From Panulirus ornatus (Eukaryota; Arthropoda; Malacostraca; Decapoda; Palinuridae): 64,000 nt of DNA. The position numbers were made by a program, and so were the translations under genes. Under the pieces are notes generated by a model that worked only from the letters and a program-made list of their open reading frames with translations, was not told where the DNA came from and ran no database searches. Positions 43,301 to 51,137 of the stretch are shown here, piece by piece. The first letter of the stretch is position 1. Every line of letters begins with the position of its first letter. Location of the stretch: assembly GCF_036320965.1 (NCBI RefSeq), contig NC_092240.1, forward strand, positions 16,628,501 through 16,692,500. The letters are read 5' to 3'.

Positions 43301-46147
43301 TAAATGTCAGGGTGAATTCTTGAGGTTATTTTAAGATATTGTTACTCTATGAGTAAAACTCCAATAGCACCATTGTTTTCACATAATGGCTATGCAAACA
43401 TATCTGTTGGAGAGGCAAGTGAAACAGTCGTGGAGTTCATATCATAGCACAGCTCCTGTCATTTAGTGAACATTCACCTCTCATTGTACTCTCAATTACA
43501 GTACTACAGTGCAGTATGGCCTTAGCCCTAACCTTTAATGGCAGTGACTATCCTCTCCAGATGGATGCACCAGTAGGAGTGATCCTATGGCTTGTCTTAC
43601 CCTCCTTACAAGACCTAACATTCTGGCTTCGATTCCTCTAATTTGCTTCATTTGGGGCCATTGTAAAGGCCCTTATATATGGAACAGTTCTTGAAGCAGA
43701 GAATTAGCTGTGTTTAAACCAAACCATTGGTTCCTCAGTCCAGACACAAGGGTACAAGTACTCAGTGGTTGTTAGGTAATCAGAGATAGTCCATGTATGT
43801 GGCAATGCATTCAACAATCATTTTACATTGACATGGCATATAACAGGCAATAATGATGTGCATTAAATGTAATAAATTGTAATTTGGAAGATAACCAGAT
43901 TGTGATATGAACTCCATGGGTGTTTCACTTTCCTTTCCAACAGATGTGTTTGCATAGCCATTATGTAAAAATGACGGTGTTATGGAAGTTTGGTCATCGA
44001 GTAATGATGTCTTAAAATAACCTCAAGAATTCATCTTGATATTTGTGATAAACCTTGATGAATCACCCTGTATATTGTACAGTATTTATTTATTTATTAA
44101 TTATAATTTGTCGCTGTCTCCCGCGTTGGTGAGGAAGGAAACAGATGAAAGAATGGCCCAACCCACCCACGTACACATTTATATACATACATGTCCACAC
44201 ACGCACATATACATACCTATACATTTCAACATATACATATTTATACATACACAGACACATATATACACATGTACATAATTCATACTTGCTGCCTTTATTC
44301 ATTCCCATCGCCAACCCACTACACATGAAATGACAACCCCTCCCCCTGCACATGCGCGAGGTAGCGCTAGGAAAAGACAACAAAGGCCACATTCGTTCAC
44401 ACTCAGTCTCTAGCTGTCATGTATAATGCACCGAAACCACAGCTCCCTTTCCACATCCAGGCCCCACAAAACTTTCCATGGTTTACCCCAGACACTTCAC
44501 ATGCCCTGGTTCAATCCACTGACAGCTCATCGACCCTGGTATACCACATCATTCCAATTCACTCTATTCCTTGCACACCTTTCACCCTCCTGCATGTTCA
44601 GGCTCCAATTTGGTCTCCCAATTCTCCTCTGACAAATATATCCTCTTTGTCAATCTTTCCTCACTCATTCTCTCCATGTGACCAAACCATTTCAATACAC
44701 CCTCTTTTGCTCTCTCAACCACACTCTTATTATTTCCACACATCTCTCTTACTCTTTCATTACTTACATGATCAAACCACCTCACACCACATATTGTCCT
44801 CAAACATCTCATTTCCAACACATCCACCCTCCTCCGCACAACCCTGTCTGTAGCCCATGTCTTGCAACCGTATAACATTGTTAGAACCACTATTCCTTCA
44901 AATATACCCATTTTTGCTCTCCAAGATAATGTTCTCGCCTTCCACACATTTCTCAACGCTCCCAGAACTTTCGCCCCCTCCCCCACCCTGTGACTCACTT
45001 GCACTTCCATGGTTCCAGCCACTGCCAAATCCACTCCCAGATATCTAAAACACTTCACTTTCTCCAGTTTTTCTCCATTCAAACTAAACTCCCAATTGAC
45101 TTGTCCCTCAACCCTACTGTACCTAATAACCTTGCTCTTATTCACATTTACTCTCATCTTTATTCTTTCACACACTTTACCAAACTCAGTCACCAACTTC
45201 TGCAGTTTCTCACCTGAATCAGCTACCAGCGCTGTATCATCAGTGAACAACAACTGACTCACTCCCTAAGCCCTCTCATCTGCAACAGACTGCATATTTG
45301 CCCCTCTCTCCAAAACTCTTGCATTCATCTCCCTAACAATACCATCCATAAACATATTAAATAACCATGGAGACATCACGCACCCCAGCTGCAAACCGAC
45401 ATTCACTGAGAACCAATCACTTGTACAGTATATTATGGAAATAGTATAGGAATAGTGGTTCCATCAATGTTGTATGGTTGCGAGGCTTGGGCTATGGATA
45501 GAGTTGTGCGGAGGTGGGTGGATGTGCTGGAAATGAGATGTTTGAGGACAATATTCCCTCAACTGCCACATTACTCACCTTTGCATTCATATCACCCATC
45601 ACTATAACCTGGTCTCGTGCATCAAAACTATGAACTTTCATCAAAGAAGGCTGATAAACCTTCATATGGAAACTTATCAAAATACAACAAAGCCTAGGTG
45701 TGGGTAAGGGGGAGAGAGTGGATCAGGAGCATGTCCTTCTTGAATATTTTAACTTGTTATAGTGGCTTATTTCAGTGCTGCACACTCTTTGCCTTTCATT
45801 AATCTCTAGTTCATCACTTAAAAAGGTGATGAATTTTGTTGAAAAGCTCCATTAAACCAGGTCACATCCTATGTTTACTAAATATGTTCCCTAATATCTC
45901 AGCTATGTTAAAATGAAACTGTACTAATAAGTGGATTGACTTTTAGCTGGGATTACAGTAACTATATTTGTATAAATATGTATGTGTATATGTATATTTT
46001 TTGTTTATTGCATAGATAATTTCACTGTGGTCAATTACTTGCAGTACAACACCCACACTGGTCCCCAATTTAGAGTCTTATTCTGAACCAGTACTGTATG
46101 TTGTCCTTGGAGAAGGTCACACTGCTGTTCTCGACTCTCAAGGGAAG
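28273..46147 (+). CDS. HERC4: HERC4-like E3 ubiquitin ligase, 5' part (six coding exons, RCC1-like domain)
   Basis: Small HERC proteins are cytosolic E3 ubiquitin ligases: an N-terminal RCC1-like beta-propeller followed by a C-terminal HECT domain that passes ubiquitin through a cysteine thioester. Here six exons (28273-28387, 30707-30817, 33011-33096, 39188-39338, 41889-42123, 46045-46147) have GT donors and AG acceptors and matching phases, and give 267 codons. The translation opens MYCWG, where HERC3/HERC4 open MLCWG, and carries successive RCC1 blades with signatures such as NNDVGQLGH, NGYGQLG, NNFGQLGLG, NKYGQLGLS and the paired AAGDQHSVALTS, ACGSNHTLALTS, AGGHHSAILTQ and GEGHTAVLD. Blade spacing follows HERC4 closely. 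Later blades and the HECT domain are not in the window, so the gene is partial at its 3' end. An AG at 28261-28262 suggests a non-coding first exon further upstream. HERC3 is the alternative vertebrate name; invertebrates usually have one HERC4-type gene. No disruption is seen in the exons. Confidence 0.88.
28580..29390 (+). mobile_element. Old RTE-like LINE relic (RT domain) in intron 1
   Basis: Frames broken by stops show ADWLVRLFQVCISAGEVPED, NACIVPSYKG, SALKNLC, YVALMYLEKAYD and FADDTFLVAN in the family order. Inserted in the sense orientation of the host gene between exons 1 and 2. Confidence 0.75.
29391..29744. other. No gene recognised (intron 1)
   Basis: No recognisable coding or TE motif between the LINE relic and the minisatellite. 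Confidence 0.4.
29745..30497 (+). repeat. 24-bp degenerate minisatellite
   Basis: About 30 imperfect units of gatgaagtcttgacaatgac plus four more bases, period 24. Because 24 is a multiple of three, one frame (30055-30333) reads through as an octapeptide series (TPDEVLTM-like). It lies in intron 1, so it is not expected to be coding. Confidence 0.9.
30707..30817 (+). CDS. HERC4: HERC4-like coding exon 2
   Basis: The acceptor is gttcag and the donor is CCAG before gtttgt. The phase-1 join makes a valine codon across the junction. It encodes AAGLMHSLILTEEG and VYSCGNNDVGQLGH, matching HERC4 blade 1-2 in spacing, and ends inside the RRPEQ motif (KKPEQ in human HERC4). Confidence 0.88.
31550..32330 (-). 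mobile_element. Old RTE-like LINE relic in intron 2
   Basis: Antisense. Decayed traces of the family order: an ADDAVL box (near 32065), a CVVSPWLF-like region upstream of it and a WHGHEE segment near 31580 in place of WFGHME. Stops throughout. Confidence 0.5.
32395..32945 (+). mobile_element. Tigger/pogo-like DNA transposon, internally deleted
   Basis: The first 110 nt match the subterminal sequence style of Tigger elements (ccaaaatgctccaaaatctg). A start MSKRP is followed at once by a transposase C-terminal region: LTDSEIAELVLN, DDEDDFVNTAEKV, FISEQEIMSVYIIKERF, then, out of frame, a run like QNAT-LEDP endings of Tigger. The DDE core is absent. Tigger/pogo transposases normally carry a CENP-B-type DNA-binding domain plus DDE domain. 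The 153-codon frame (32395-32856) is not a host gene. Confidence 0.7.
33011..33096 (+). CDS. HERC4: HERC4-like coding exon 3
   Basis: The acceptor is cttacag; the donor gtaagt follows TTTG. It completes the glutamate codon of the PEQ motif and encodes ENYNIVQVAAGDQHSVALTS, then leaves in phase 0. The 28 full codons have no stop. This is the weakest blade (TSWGL where a DKGQ-like turn is usual), but the frame and spacing are exact. Confidence 0.85.
33760..35136 (+). mobile_element. Old Penelope-like relic, split by an insertion
   Basis: 33795-33980 encodes FIDEEFEEIYSIGSKLKYPR and KKSFYRNYLKPFFDTKDL, matching the C-terminal RT region of the 21432-22694 ORF. After a jockey-like insertion, 34760-35136 continues with decayed GIY-YIG pieces (QTGKD, NTVRTGHDSNALFN-like, RNIIESSFIEYTENCN). 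Clearly older than the copy at 19808-22882. The right side is cut by the Tigger element. Confidence 0.8.
34010..34745 (+). mobile_element. Jockey-type LINE fragment (RT C-terminal end)
   Basis: The frame 34163-34363 reads ASKKLEVLFICRNFSSEQLL and LYKGLIHPCMECCSHIWGD, then LLDRVESK, the C-terminal pattern of jockey-like RTs in arthropods. Further decayed pieces (YRYF-GFC-ELAGC-PP order) continue to about 34740. It interrupts the PLE relic. Confidence 0.7.
35137..36162 (+). mobile_element. Tigger/pogo-like DNA transposon relic with matching termini
   Basis: The ends form terminal inverted repeats: ACAGATGCTACCAGACTTAC from 35141 pairs with the reverse complement of aggtatgtcggggagcatct at 36136-36155. 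Inside, 35440-35990 encodes a decayed CENP-B-type N-terminus: KKPWKMLDLELKIKVIT, YEGGKKVNVIACDLQLSHS, MVSTILEEKE, then FGS-like and VTGEAASADERAAEKFIE. The DDE domain is missing and stops are frequent. Inserted next to the PLE relic. Confidence 0.78.
36420..37882 (+). mobile_element. Older RTE-like LINE, 5'-truncated, in intron 3
   Basis: Frame 36570-37313 (247 codons) covers YGRVLIEKVKACTEHQTGEE, FMDLEKAYDRMDRDAL, VVSPWLFNMFMDG and NVNKSKVIRFSR. The catalytic box is altered by deletion (EFANDTALMADS replaces QLLFADDTALVADS). A further frame (37317-37514) has LYGCEALAVDRIV; the C-terminal box near 37650 is frameshifted. The 3' UTR stops after the GGGAGCTGTGG stretch and lacks both hairpins. 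Confidence 0.87.
37883..39187. other. Intron 3, mostly unassigned
   Basis: Apart from a jockey/CR1-like trace (38690-38870), no gene or TE is recognised. A long T-rich stretch before 39188 serves as the polypyrimidine tract of exon 4. Confidence 0.4.
38690..38870 (-). mobile_element. CR1/jockey-type LINE trace (RT palm)
   Basis: The antisense frame reads VQHGSVLGTSLFMINTYDLL and LNVFVGDTKI, the order of QGSVLGPLLFLIYINDL and FADDTKI in CR1/jockey RTs, with the FADD box decayed to FVGD. Short and old. Confidence 0.6.
39188..39338 (+). CDS. HERC4: HERC4-like coding exon 4
   Basis: The acceptor is ttgtacag and the donor is TCTG before gtaagg. The frame reads IYSWGENGYGQLG, then TPKLVKSLARKQVLQIACG and SNHTLALTS, one RCC1 blade in the order seen in HERC4. 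It leaves in phase 1. A 6.1-kb intron rich in old transposons precedes it. Confidence 0.9.
39339..40749. other. Intron 4, no gene recognised
   Basis: T/G-rich sequence with short ORFs that lack motifs. Nothing supportable. Confidence 0.4.
40750..41735 (+). mobile_element. Second RTE-like LINE family, relic (RT palm to 3' end)
   Basis: The order LLADDTVLFAENKEELQKVV, VNVSRSKVMVF and a final GRPLVTRVITMEEYWRERSG with KACKDRDNWRL is diagnostic of an RTE-like RT C-terminus, but differs clearly from the dominant family. A duplicated segment occurs near 41190-41280 (both end in ACCTxTGCAGCCAAAA). Stops break the frame. Confidence 0.7.
41889..42123 (+). CDS. HERC4: HERC4-like coding exon 5
   Basis: This is the longest coding exon (235 nt). 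It holds two strong RCC1 signatures, LYSWGQNNFGQLGLGH and LLMWGSNKYGQLGLS, separated by PLVHITAGGHHSAILTQ. Two in-phase acceptors are possible, after AG at 41873 or at 41888. The second gives LALTSDGELYSWG, the same spacing as HERC4, and is preferred; the first would add five residues. The donor is GCTG before gtaagg, phase 2. Confidence 0.92.
42645..42885 (+). mobile_element. Second RTE-like LINE family, 3' end fragment
   Basis: Encodes a decayed version of the end of 40750-41735 (STIKG, GRPPVTC, MEEYWRERN, CRNRDKWRLF, then tgatgggagttc with gatagatagat at the end). Same orientation as the host gene. Confidence 0.68.
42890..43080 (-). mobile_element. RTE-like LINE fragment (RT, EVPEDW region)
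   Basis: Antisense translation runs EGEVPEDRQKAGIIPLYKDI, then FSNYRGISLLNVPGELYG, equivalent to GEVPEDWRNACIVPLYKGKG and YRGISLLSIPGKLYG in the dominant family. Confidence 0.7.
43263..44081. mobile_element. DNA transposon with about 185-bp terminal inverted repeats
   Basis: 43263-43448 and 43898-44081 are long imperfect inverted copies (shared blocks include gaattcttgaggttatttta and acataatggctatgcaaaca). The outer ends share gtaca and ATATA(C/T)AGG(G/A)TGATT. The 450-bp middle has no intact transposase. Family not assigned; the end style is Tc1/mariner-like. Confidence 0.78.
44098..45425 (-). mobile_element. Older RTE-like LINE, subfamily B, 5'-truncated
   Basis: Frame 45262-44582 (226 codons) starts SQLLFTDDTALVADS, so the first catalytic box residue after Phe is Thr instead of Ala, and includes NVNKSKVIRYSR, CFRYLGVDLAV and LYGCKTWATDRVV. 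A deletion removes most of the RGRPNWRWKDG box. The 3' UTR is the longer B form with both hairpin motifs; the distal one (44105 on) is partly deleted. Confidence 0.88.
45440..45655. mobile_element. Scrambled LINE fragment: forward RT piece joined to inverted EN piece
   Basis: 45445-45553 is forward RT sequence (IVVPSMLYGCEAWAMDRVV, VDVLEMRCLRTI). From about 45554 the strand flips to an endonuclease piece (antisense FDARDQVIVMGDMNAKVSN, VAVEG). The two pieces come from distant parts of the element. Confidence 0.8.
46045..46147 (+). CDS. HERC4: HERC4-like coding exon 6
   Basis: The acceptor is acttgcag; the donor gtgagt is a strong consensus site after GGGAAG. It completes a cysteine codon from exon 5, then reads TPTLVPNLESYSEPVLYVVL and GEGHTAVLDSQGK, matching the VPNLLKSL and GEDHTAAL region of HERC4. 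It leaves in phase 0. No later exon was found in the remaining 17.8 kb. Confidence 0.85.
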
Positions 46148-46749
46148 GTGAGTAACTTCCAAGGAAAAATCATTTTTAATTCTCGCCTTGTTAACTGATT
46201 TCCTATTACTGTCATTATGCCTACAAGAGGGAAAGTTTGAGTTGGAAGTAGTTTGACAAGGAGAAAAATTGCTGGTGCACTGAAACATCTGGTGAATTGA
46301 AAAAATTTAAACACAAATGTGTGCAAGAAGCTTGCATGGGGTGCTTATCTTACAGCTGGTGTGCTCTGTGAAACCCATGTGTAAATGTCTGGATTGGTCA
46401 AAATTTACCTTTTTGGTATTCTATATGAATTTTGTGGCCTTCTCTCATTATGCAAAGAAAAGTAGAATAGTTTTTTTTTATGAAAGGATGCATAGCAATA
46501 TGAAAATAATTTTTTCTTCATAAGATCTTACTAAGATATAACCATTTCTGATTTAGGAAAAACATCTATTCCTCTATGTGCAAGTTACACTAACAATCGC
46601 TTTTTAACATTTTTATTCTTTATTTGGGTTATCGTTTAGGGGTAGCCAACAGAGCCTACAAAGTGCTGAAAGTTCAACTTGTCAAACATCACATGTCTAG
46701 ATTAATGTTCATAGTAACCTGCCACTTAACAAAAGATTGATGTCCAAAG
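46148..46749. other. Start of intron 6, no gene recognised
   Basis: AT-rich sequence after the exon 6 donor with nothing recognised. Confidence 0.4.
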
Positions 46750-46990
46750 ATAATTTGGGTGATTTGTTCAGAATAATTGGAATTAGGATGATAGGTTGAA
46801 TTAGAAATGAAGATGTGAGGTTAAATGGCATGAACAGAAGTGTATTTGGATGATATGGTCATATAGCATGTATGGCAAATGATAGGTTGGTCAGGAAGAT
46901 ATACAGTAGTTGAGTAAATGGTACAAGGAGAAGTGAACTACTAAAGAGACATTTGAATAGATGTAAGATAAACCCCCATTCTAATGGACT
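46750..46990 (+). mobile_element. RTE-like LINE C-terminal trace
   Basis: Translations show YGHIACMANDRLVRKIY and NGTRRSELLKRHL, aligned in order with FGHMERMSEERLTKRIY and GTRRRGRPNWRW. Low conservation; a distinct or very old family. Confidence 0.5.
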
Positions 46991-47689
46991 AATTGTGGGG
47001 AATGGGTAGTCTGTTTGAAGCCAAATTGTGTTACATCCTGAATTTTTCTGTGGGCATTGATAAATGAAGTGTCCAGTTATAATGGAAACCTAACTAAATT
47101 TCTTGAAGGCTTGAGTTATTCAAGGAGTGGGAAGGACTGACTCCATAGGAAATAATTCCAGGATCACCTAGAGTCCACTAAATCTACTTAATAGGGCATG
47201 CATGGGGTGCAAGCTACTCTTCACTCTCATGATGCTCGATAATTTTCAGCTTTTAGGCAATGATGTGGTGTTTCCTGGATCTCTTAGCACATAGAATACT
47301 TTTTACTCTGTCATGATTTGATATAAAAAGGCAGTACTTTGTACCATTAAAAACTGCAATTATATGAAAAACGGGCACTAAGTTTTTGTACATTTTCACC
47401 AGGCAGGCTCCTATTGCAGACTGGTAGGCAGTGACAAAGCTGTGTTGTTCCATCTTGAAATCTCTTTTCAAATTATGTTTGCAGATGTAAATGCATAATA
47501 GATGATATTGCACCAATGAATTATTGTAAATCAATGTAAAACTGTGTATGTGTGAAGAGAACATATATGAATAAATTATACATTTCCCTTTTCCATAGCC
47601 AGAGGCTGAACCATTATGTGACTTTCATTTTTTCAGTTCATTTCAAGCTAGAAGTTTCAGTTTTCTAAATTATTTCTTACATTTTTCAT
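46991..47689. other. Intron 6, no gene recognised
   Basis: No protein or TE motif found. Mixed (TG/TA)n microsatellite follows at 47690-47751. Confidence 0.4.
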
Positions 47690-47751
47690 ATGTATATATA
47701 TGTATATGTGTGTGTATATGTGTGTATGTGTGTGTGTATGTATATATATAT
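47690..47751. repeat. (TATG/TG/TA)n microsatellite
   Basis: TA- and TG-rich tract lying immediately 5' of the near-full-length LINE. Confidence 0.9.
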
Positions 47752-50700
47752 ATTATCCCTGGGGATAGGGGTGAAAGAATACTTCCCACGCATTCCTCAC
47801 GTGTCGTACAAGGCGACTAGAGGGGACGGGAGCGGGGGGCCAGAAATCTTCCCCTCCTTGTATTTTTAACTTTCTAAAAAAATGGGAAACAGAAGGAGTC
47901 ACGCGGGGAGTGCTCATCCTCCTCGTACACTCAGTTTGGGGTGTCTAAATGTGTGTGGATGTAACCAAGATGTGAAAAAAGGAGAGATAGGTAGTATGTT
48001 TGAGGAAAGGAACCTGGATGTTTTGGCTCTGAGTGAAACGAAGCTCAAGGGTAAAGGGGAAGAGTGGTTTGGGAATGTCTTGGGAGTAAAGTCAGGGGTT
48101 AGTGAGAGGACAAGAGCAAGGGAAGGAGTAGCAGTACTCCTGAAACAGGAGTTGTGGGAGTATGTGATAGAATGTAAGAAAGTAAATTCTCAATTAATAT
48201 GGGTAAAACTGAAAGTTGATGGAGAGAGATGGGTGATTATTGGTGCATATGCACCTGGGCATGAGAATAAAGATCATGAGAGGCAAGTGTTTTGGGAGCA
48301 GCTGAATGAGTGTGTTAGTGGTTTTGATGCACGCGACCGGGTTATAGTGATGGGTGATTTGAATGCAAAGGTGAGTAATGTGGCAGTTGAGGGAATAATT
48401 GGTATACATGGGGTGTTCAGTGTTGTAAATGGAAACGGTGAAGAGCTTGTAGATTTATGTGCTGAAAAAGGACTGGTGATTGGGAATACCTGGTTTAAAA
48501 AGCGAGATATACATAAGTGTACGTATGTAAGTAGGAGAGATGGCCAGAGAGCGTTATTGGATTACGTGTTAATTGACAGGCGCGTGAAAGAGAGACTTTT
48601 GGATGTAAATGTGCTGAGAGGTGCAACTGGAGGGATGTCTGATCATTATCTTGTGGAGGCTAAGGTGAAGATTTGTATGGGTTTTCAGAAAAGAAGAGTG
48701 AATGTTGGCGTGAAGAGGGTGGTGAGAGTAAGTGAGCTTGGGAAGGAGACTTGTGTGAGGAAGTACCAGGAGAGACTGAGTACAGAACGGAAAAAGGTGA
48801 GAACAATGGAAGTAAGGGGAGTGGGGGAGGAATGGGATGTATTTAGGGAATCAGTGATGGATTGTGCAAAAGATGCTTGTGGCATGAGAAGCGTGGGAGG
48901 TGGGTTGATTAGAAAGGGTAGTGAGTGGTGGGATGAAGAAGTAAGATTATAAGTGAAAGAGAAGAGAGAGGCATTTGGACGATTTTTGCAGGGAAAAAAT
49001 GCAGTTGAGTGGGAGATGTATAAAAGAGAGACAGGAGGTCAAGAGAAAGGTGCAAGAGGTGAAAAAGAGGGCAAATGAGAGTTGGGGTGAGAGAGTATCA
49101 TTAAATTTTAGGGAGAATAAAAAGATGTTCTGGAAGGAGGTAAATAAAGTGTGTAAGACAAAGGAGCAAATGGGAACTTCAGTGAAGGGCGCTAATGGGG
49201 AGGTGATAACAAGTAGTGGTGATGTGAGAAGGAGATGGAGTGAGTATTTTGAAGGTTTGTTGAATGTGTTTGATGATAGAGTGGCAGATATAGGGTGTCT
49301 TGGTCGAGGTGGTGTGCAAAGTGAGAGGGTTGGGGAAAAGGATTTGGTAAACAGAGAAGAGGTAGTAAAAGCTTTGTGGAAGATGAAAGCCAGCAAGGCA
49401 GCAGGTTTGGATGGTATTGCAATGGAATTTATTATTAAAAAAGGGGGTGACTGTATTGTTGACTGGTTGGTAAGGTTATTTAATGTATGTATGACTCATG
49501 GTGAGGTGCCTGAGGATTGGCGGAATGCATGCATAGTGCCATTGTACAAGGAAAGGCAAAGGGGATAAGAGTGAGTGCTCAAATTACAGAGGTATAAGTT
49601 TGTTGAGTATTCCTGGTAAATTATATGGGAGGGTATTGATTGAGAGGGTGAATGCATGTACAGAGTATCAGATTGGGGAAGAGCAGTGTGGTTTCAGAAG
49701 TGGTAGAGGATGTGTGGATCAGGTGTTTGCTTTGAAGAATGTATGTGAGAAATACTTAGAAAAGCAAAAGGATTTGTATGTAGCATTTATGGATCTGGAG
49801 AAGGCATATGATAGAGTTGATAGAGATGCTCTGTGGAAGGTATTAAGAATATATGGTGTGGGTGGCAAGTTGTTGGAAGCCGTGAAAAGTTTTTATCGAG
49901 GATGTAAGGCATGTGTATGTGTAGGAAGAGAGGAAAGTGATTGGTTCTCAGTGAATGTAGGTTTGCGGCAGGGGTGTGTGATGTCTCCATGGTTGTTTAA
50001 TTTGTTTATGGATGGGGTTGTTAGGGAGGTGAATGCAAGAGTTTTGGAAAGAGGGGCAAGAATGAAGTCTGTTGTGGATGAGAGAGCTTGGGAAGTGAGT
50101 CAATTGTTGTTCGCTGATGATACAGCGCTGGTGGCTGATTCATGTGAGAAACTGCAGAAGCTGGTGACTGAGTTTGGTAAAGTGTGTGAAAGAAGAAAGT
50201 TAAGAGTAAATGTAAATAAGAGTAAGGTTATTAGGTACAGTAGGGTTGAGGGTCAAGTCAATTGGGAGGTAAGTTTGAATGGAGAAAAACTGGAGGAAGT
50301 AAAGTGCTTTAGATATCTGAGAGTGGATCTGGCAGTGGATGGAACCATGGAAGCGGAAGTGGATCATAGGGTGGGGGAGGGGGCGAAAATCCTGGGAGCC
50401 TTGAAGAATGTGTGGAAGTCGAGAACATTATCTCGGAAAGCAAAAATGGGTATGTTTGAAGGAATAGTGGTTCCAACAATGTTGTATGGTTGTGAGGCGT
50501 GGGCTATGGATAGAGTTGTGCGCAGGAGGGTGGATGTGCTGGAAATGAGATGTTTGAGGACAATGTGTGGTGTGAGGTGGTTTGATCGAGTAACGTAAGG
50601 GTAAGAGAGATGTGTGGAAATAAAAAGAGCGTGGTTGAGAGAGCAGAAGAGGGTGTTTTGAAATGGTTTGGGCACATGGAGAGAATGAGTGAGGAAATAT

Positions 50701-51054
50701 TGACCAAGAGGATATATGTGTCGGAGGTCGAGGGAACGAGGAGAAGTGGGAGACCAAATTGGAGGTGGAAAGATGGAGTGAAAAAGATTTTGAGTGATTG
50801 GGGCCTGAACATGCAGGAGGGTGAAAGGCGGGCAAGGAATAGGGTGAATTGGATCGATGTGGTATACCGGGGTTGACGTGCTGTCAGTGGATTGAATCAG
50901 GGCATGTGAAGCGTCTGGGGTAAACCATGGAAAGCTGTGTAGGTATGTATATTTGCGTGTGTGGACATGTATGTATATACATGTGTAAGGGGGTGGGTTG
51001 GGCCATTTCTTTCGTCTGTTTCCTTGCACTACCTCACAAATGCGGGAGACAGCG

Positions 51055-51070
<16 letters not shown>
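47752..51070 (+). mobile_element. RTE-like LINE, subfamily A, near full length (about 3.3 kb)
   Basis: The most complete copy. The 5' leader (47752-47881) starts ATCCCTGGGGAT, a tight hairpin, directly after the microsatellite. It is followed by a second stem (GAATAC with GCATTC) and a third (GTCG with CGAC), each with a 7-nt loop. The ORF (47882-50876) encodes EN and RT; the 3' UTR (50877-51056) has the terminal hairpin; poly(A) and (TA)n follow. One ORF, a short 3' UTR and no separate ORF1 fit the RTE clade; that clade label is my inference. Confidence 0.92.
47882..50876 (+). pseudogene. LINE EN-RT polyprotein, about 1,000 codons, disrupted
   Basis: Start at 47882 (MGNRRS), the first ATG after the leader. 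The AP-endonuclease domain (about residues 18-260) has all key boxes: LNVCGCN, LSETKLKG (catalytic Glu), IIGAYAPG, VIVMGDLNAKV and GGMSDHYLVEA. Next come a basic linker (KRKVQEVKK), RT with KAAGLDGIA, FMDLEKAYDRVD, GLRQGCVMSPW and LLFADDTAL, then the C-terminal GCEAW and RSGRPNWRWKDGVKK regions. Four defects: a stop at 48950, an extra codon near 49434, an insertion near 49550 that shifts the frame, and a 4-base loss near 50591 (VSNVRVRE lost). No zinc knuckle is evident. The protein would nick target DNA and prime reverse transcription there. Confidence 0.9.

Positions 51071-51120
<50 letters not shown>
51071..51120. repeat. (TA)n microsatellite between two LINE tails
   Basis: TA tract flanked by poly(A) of the forward LINE and poly(T) of the reverse one, making a tail-to-tail palindromic junction. 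Confidence 0.95.
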
Positions 51121-51137
<17 letters not shown>

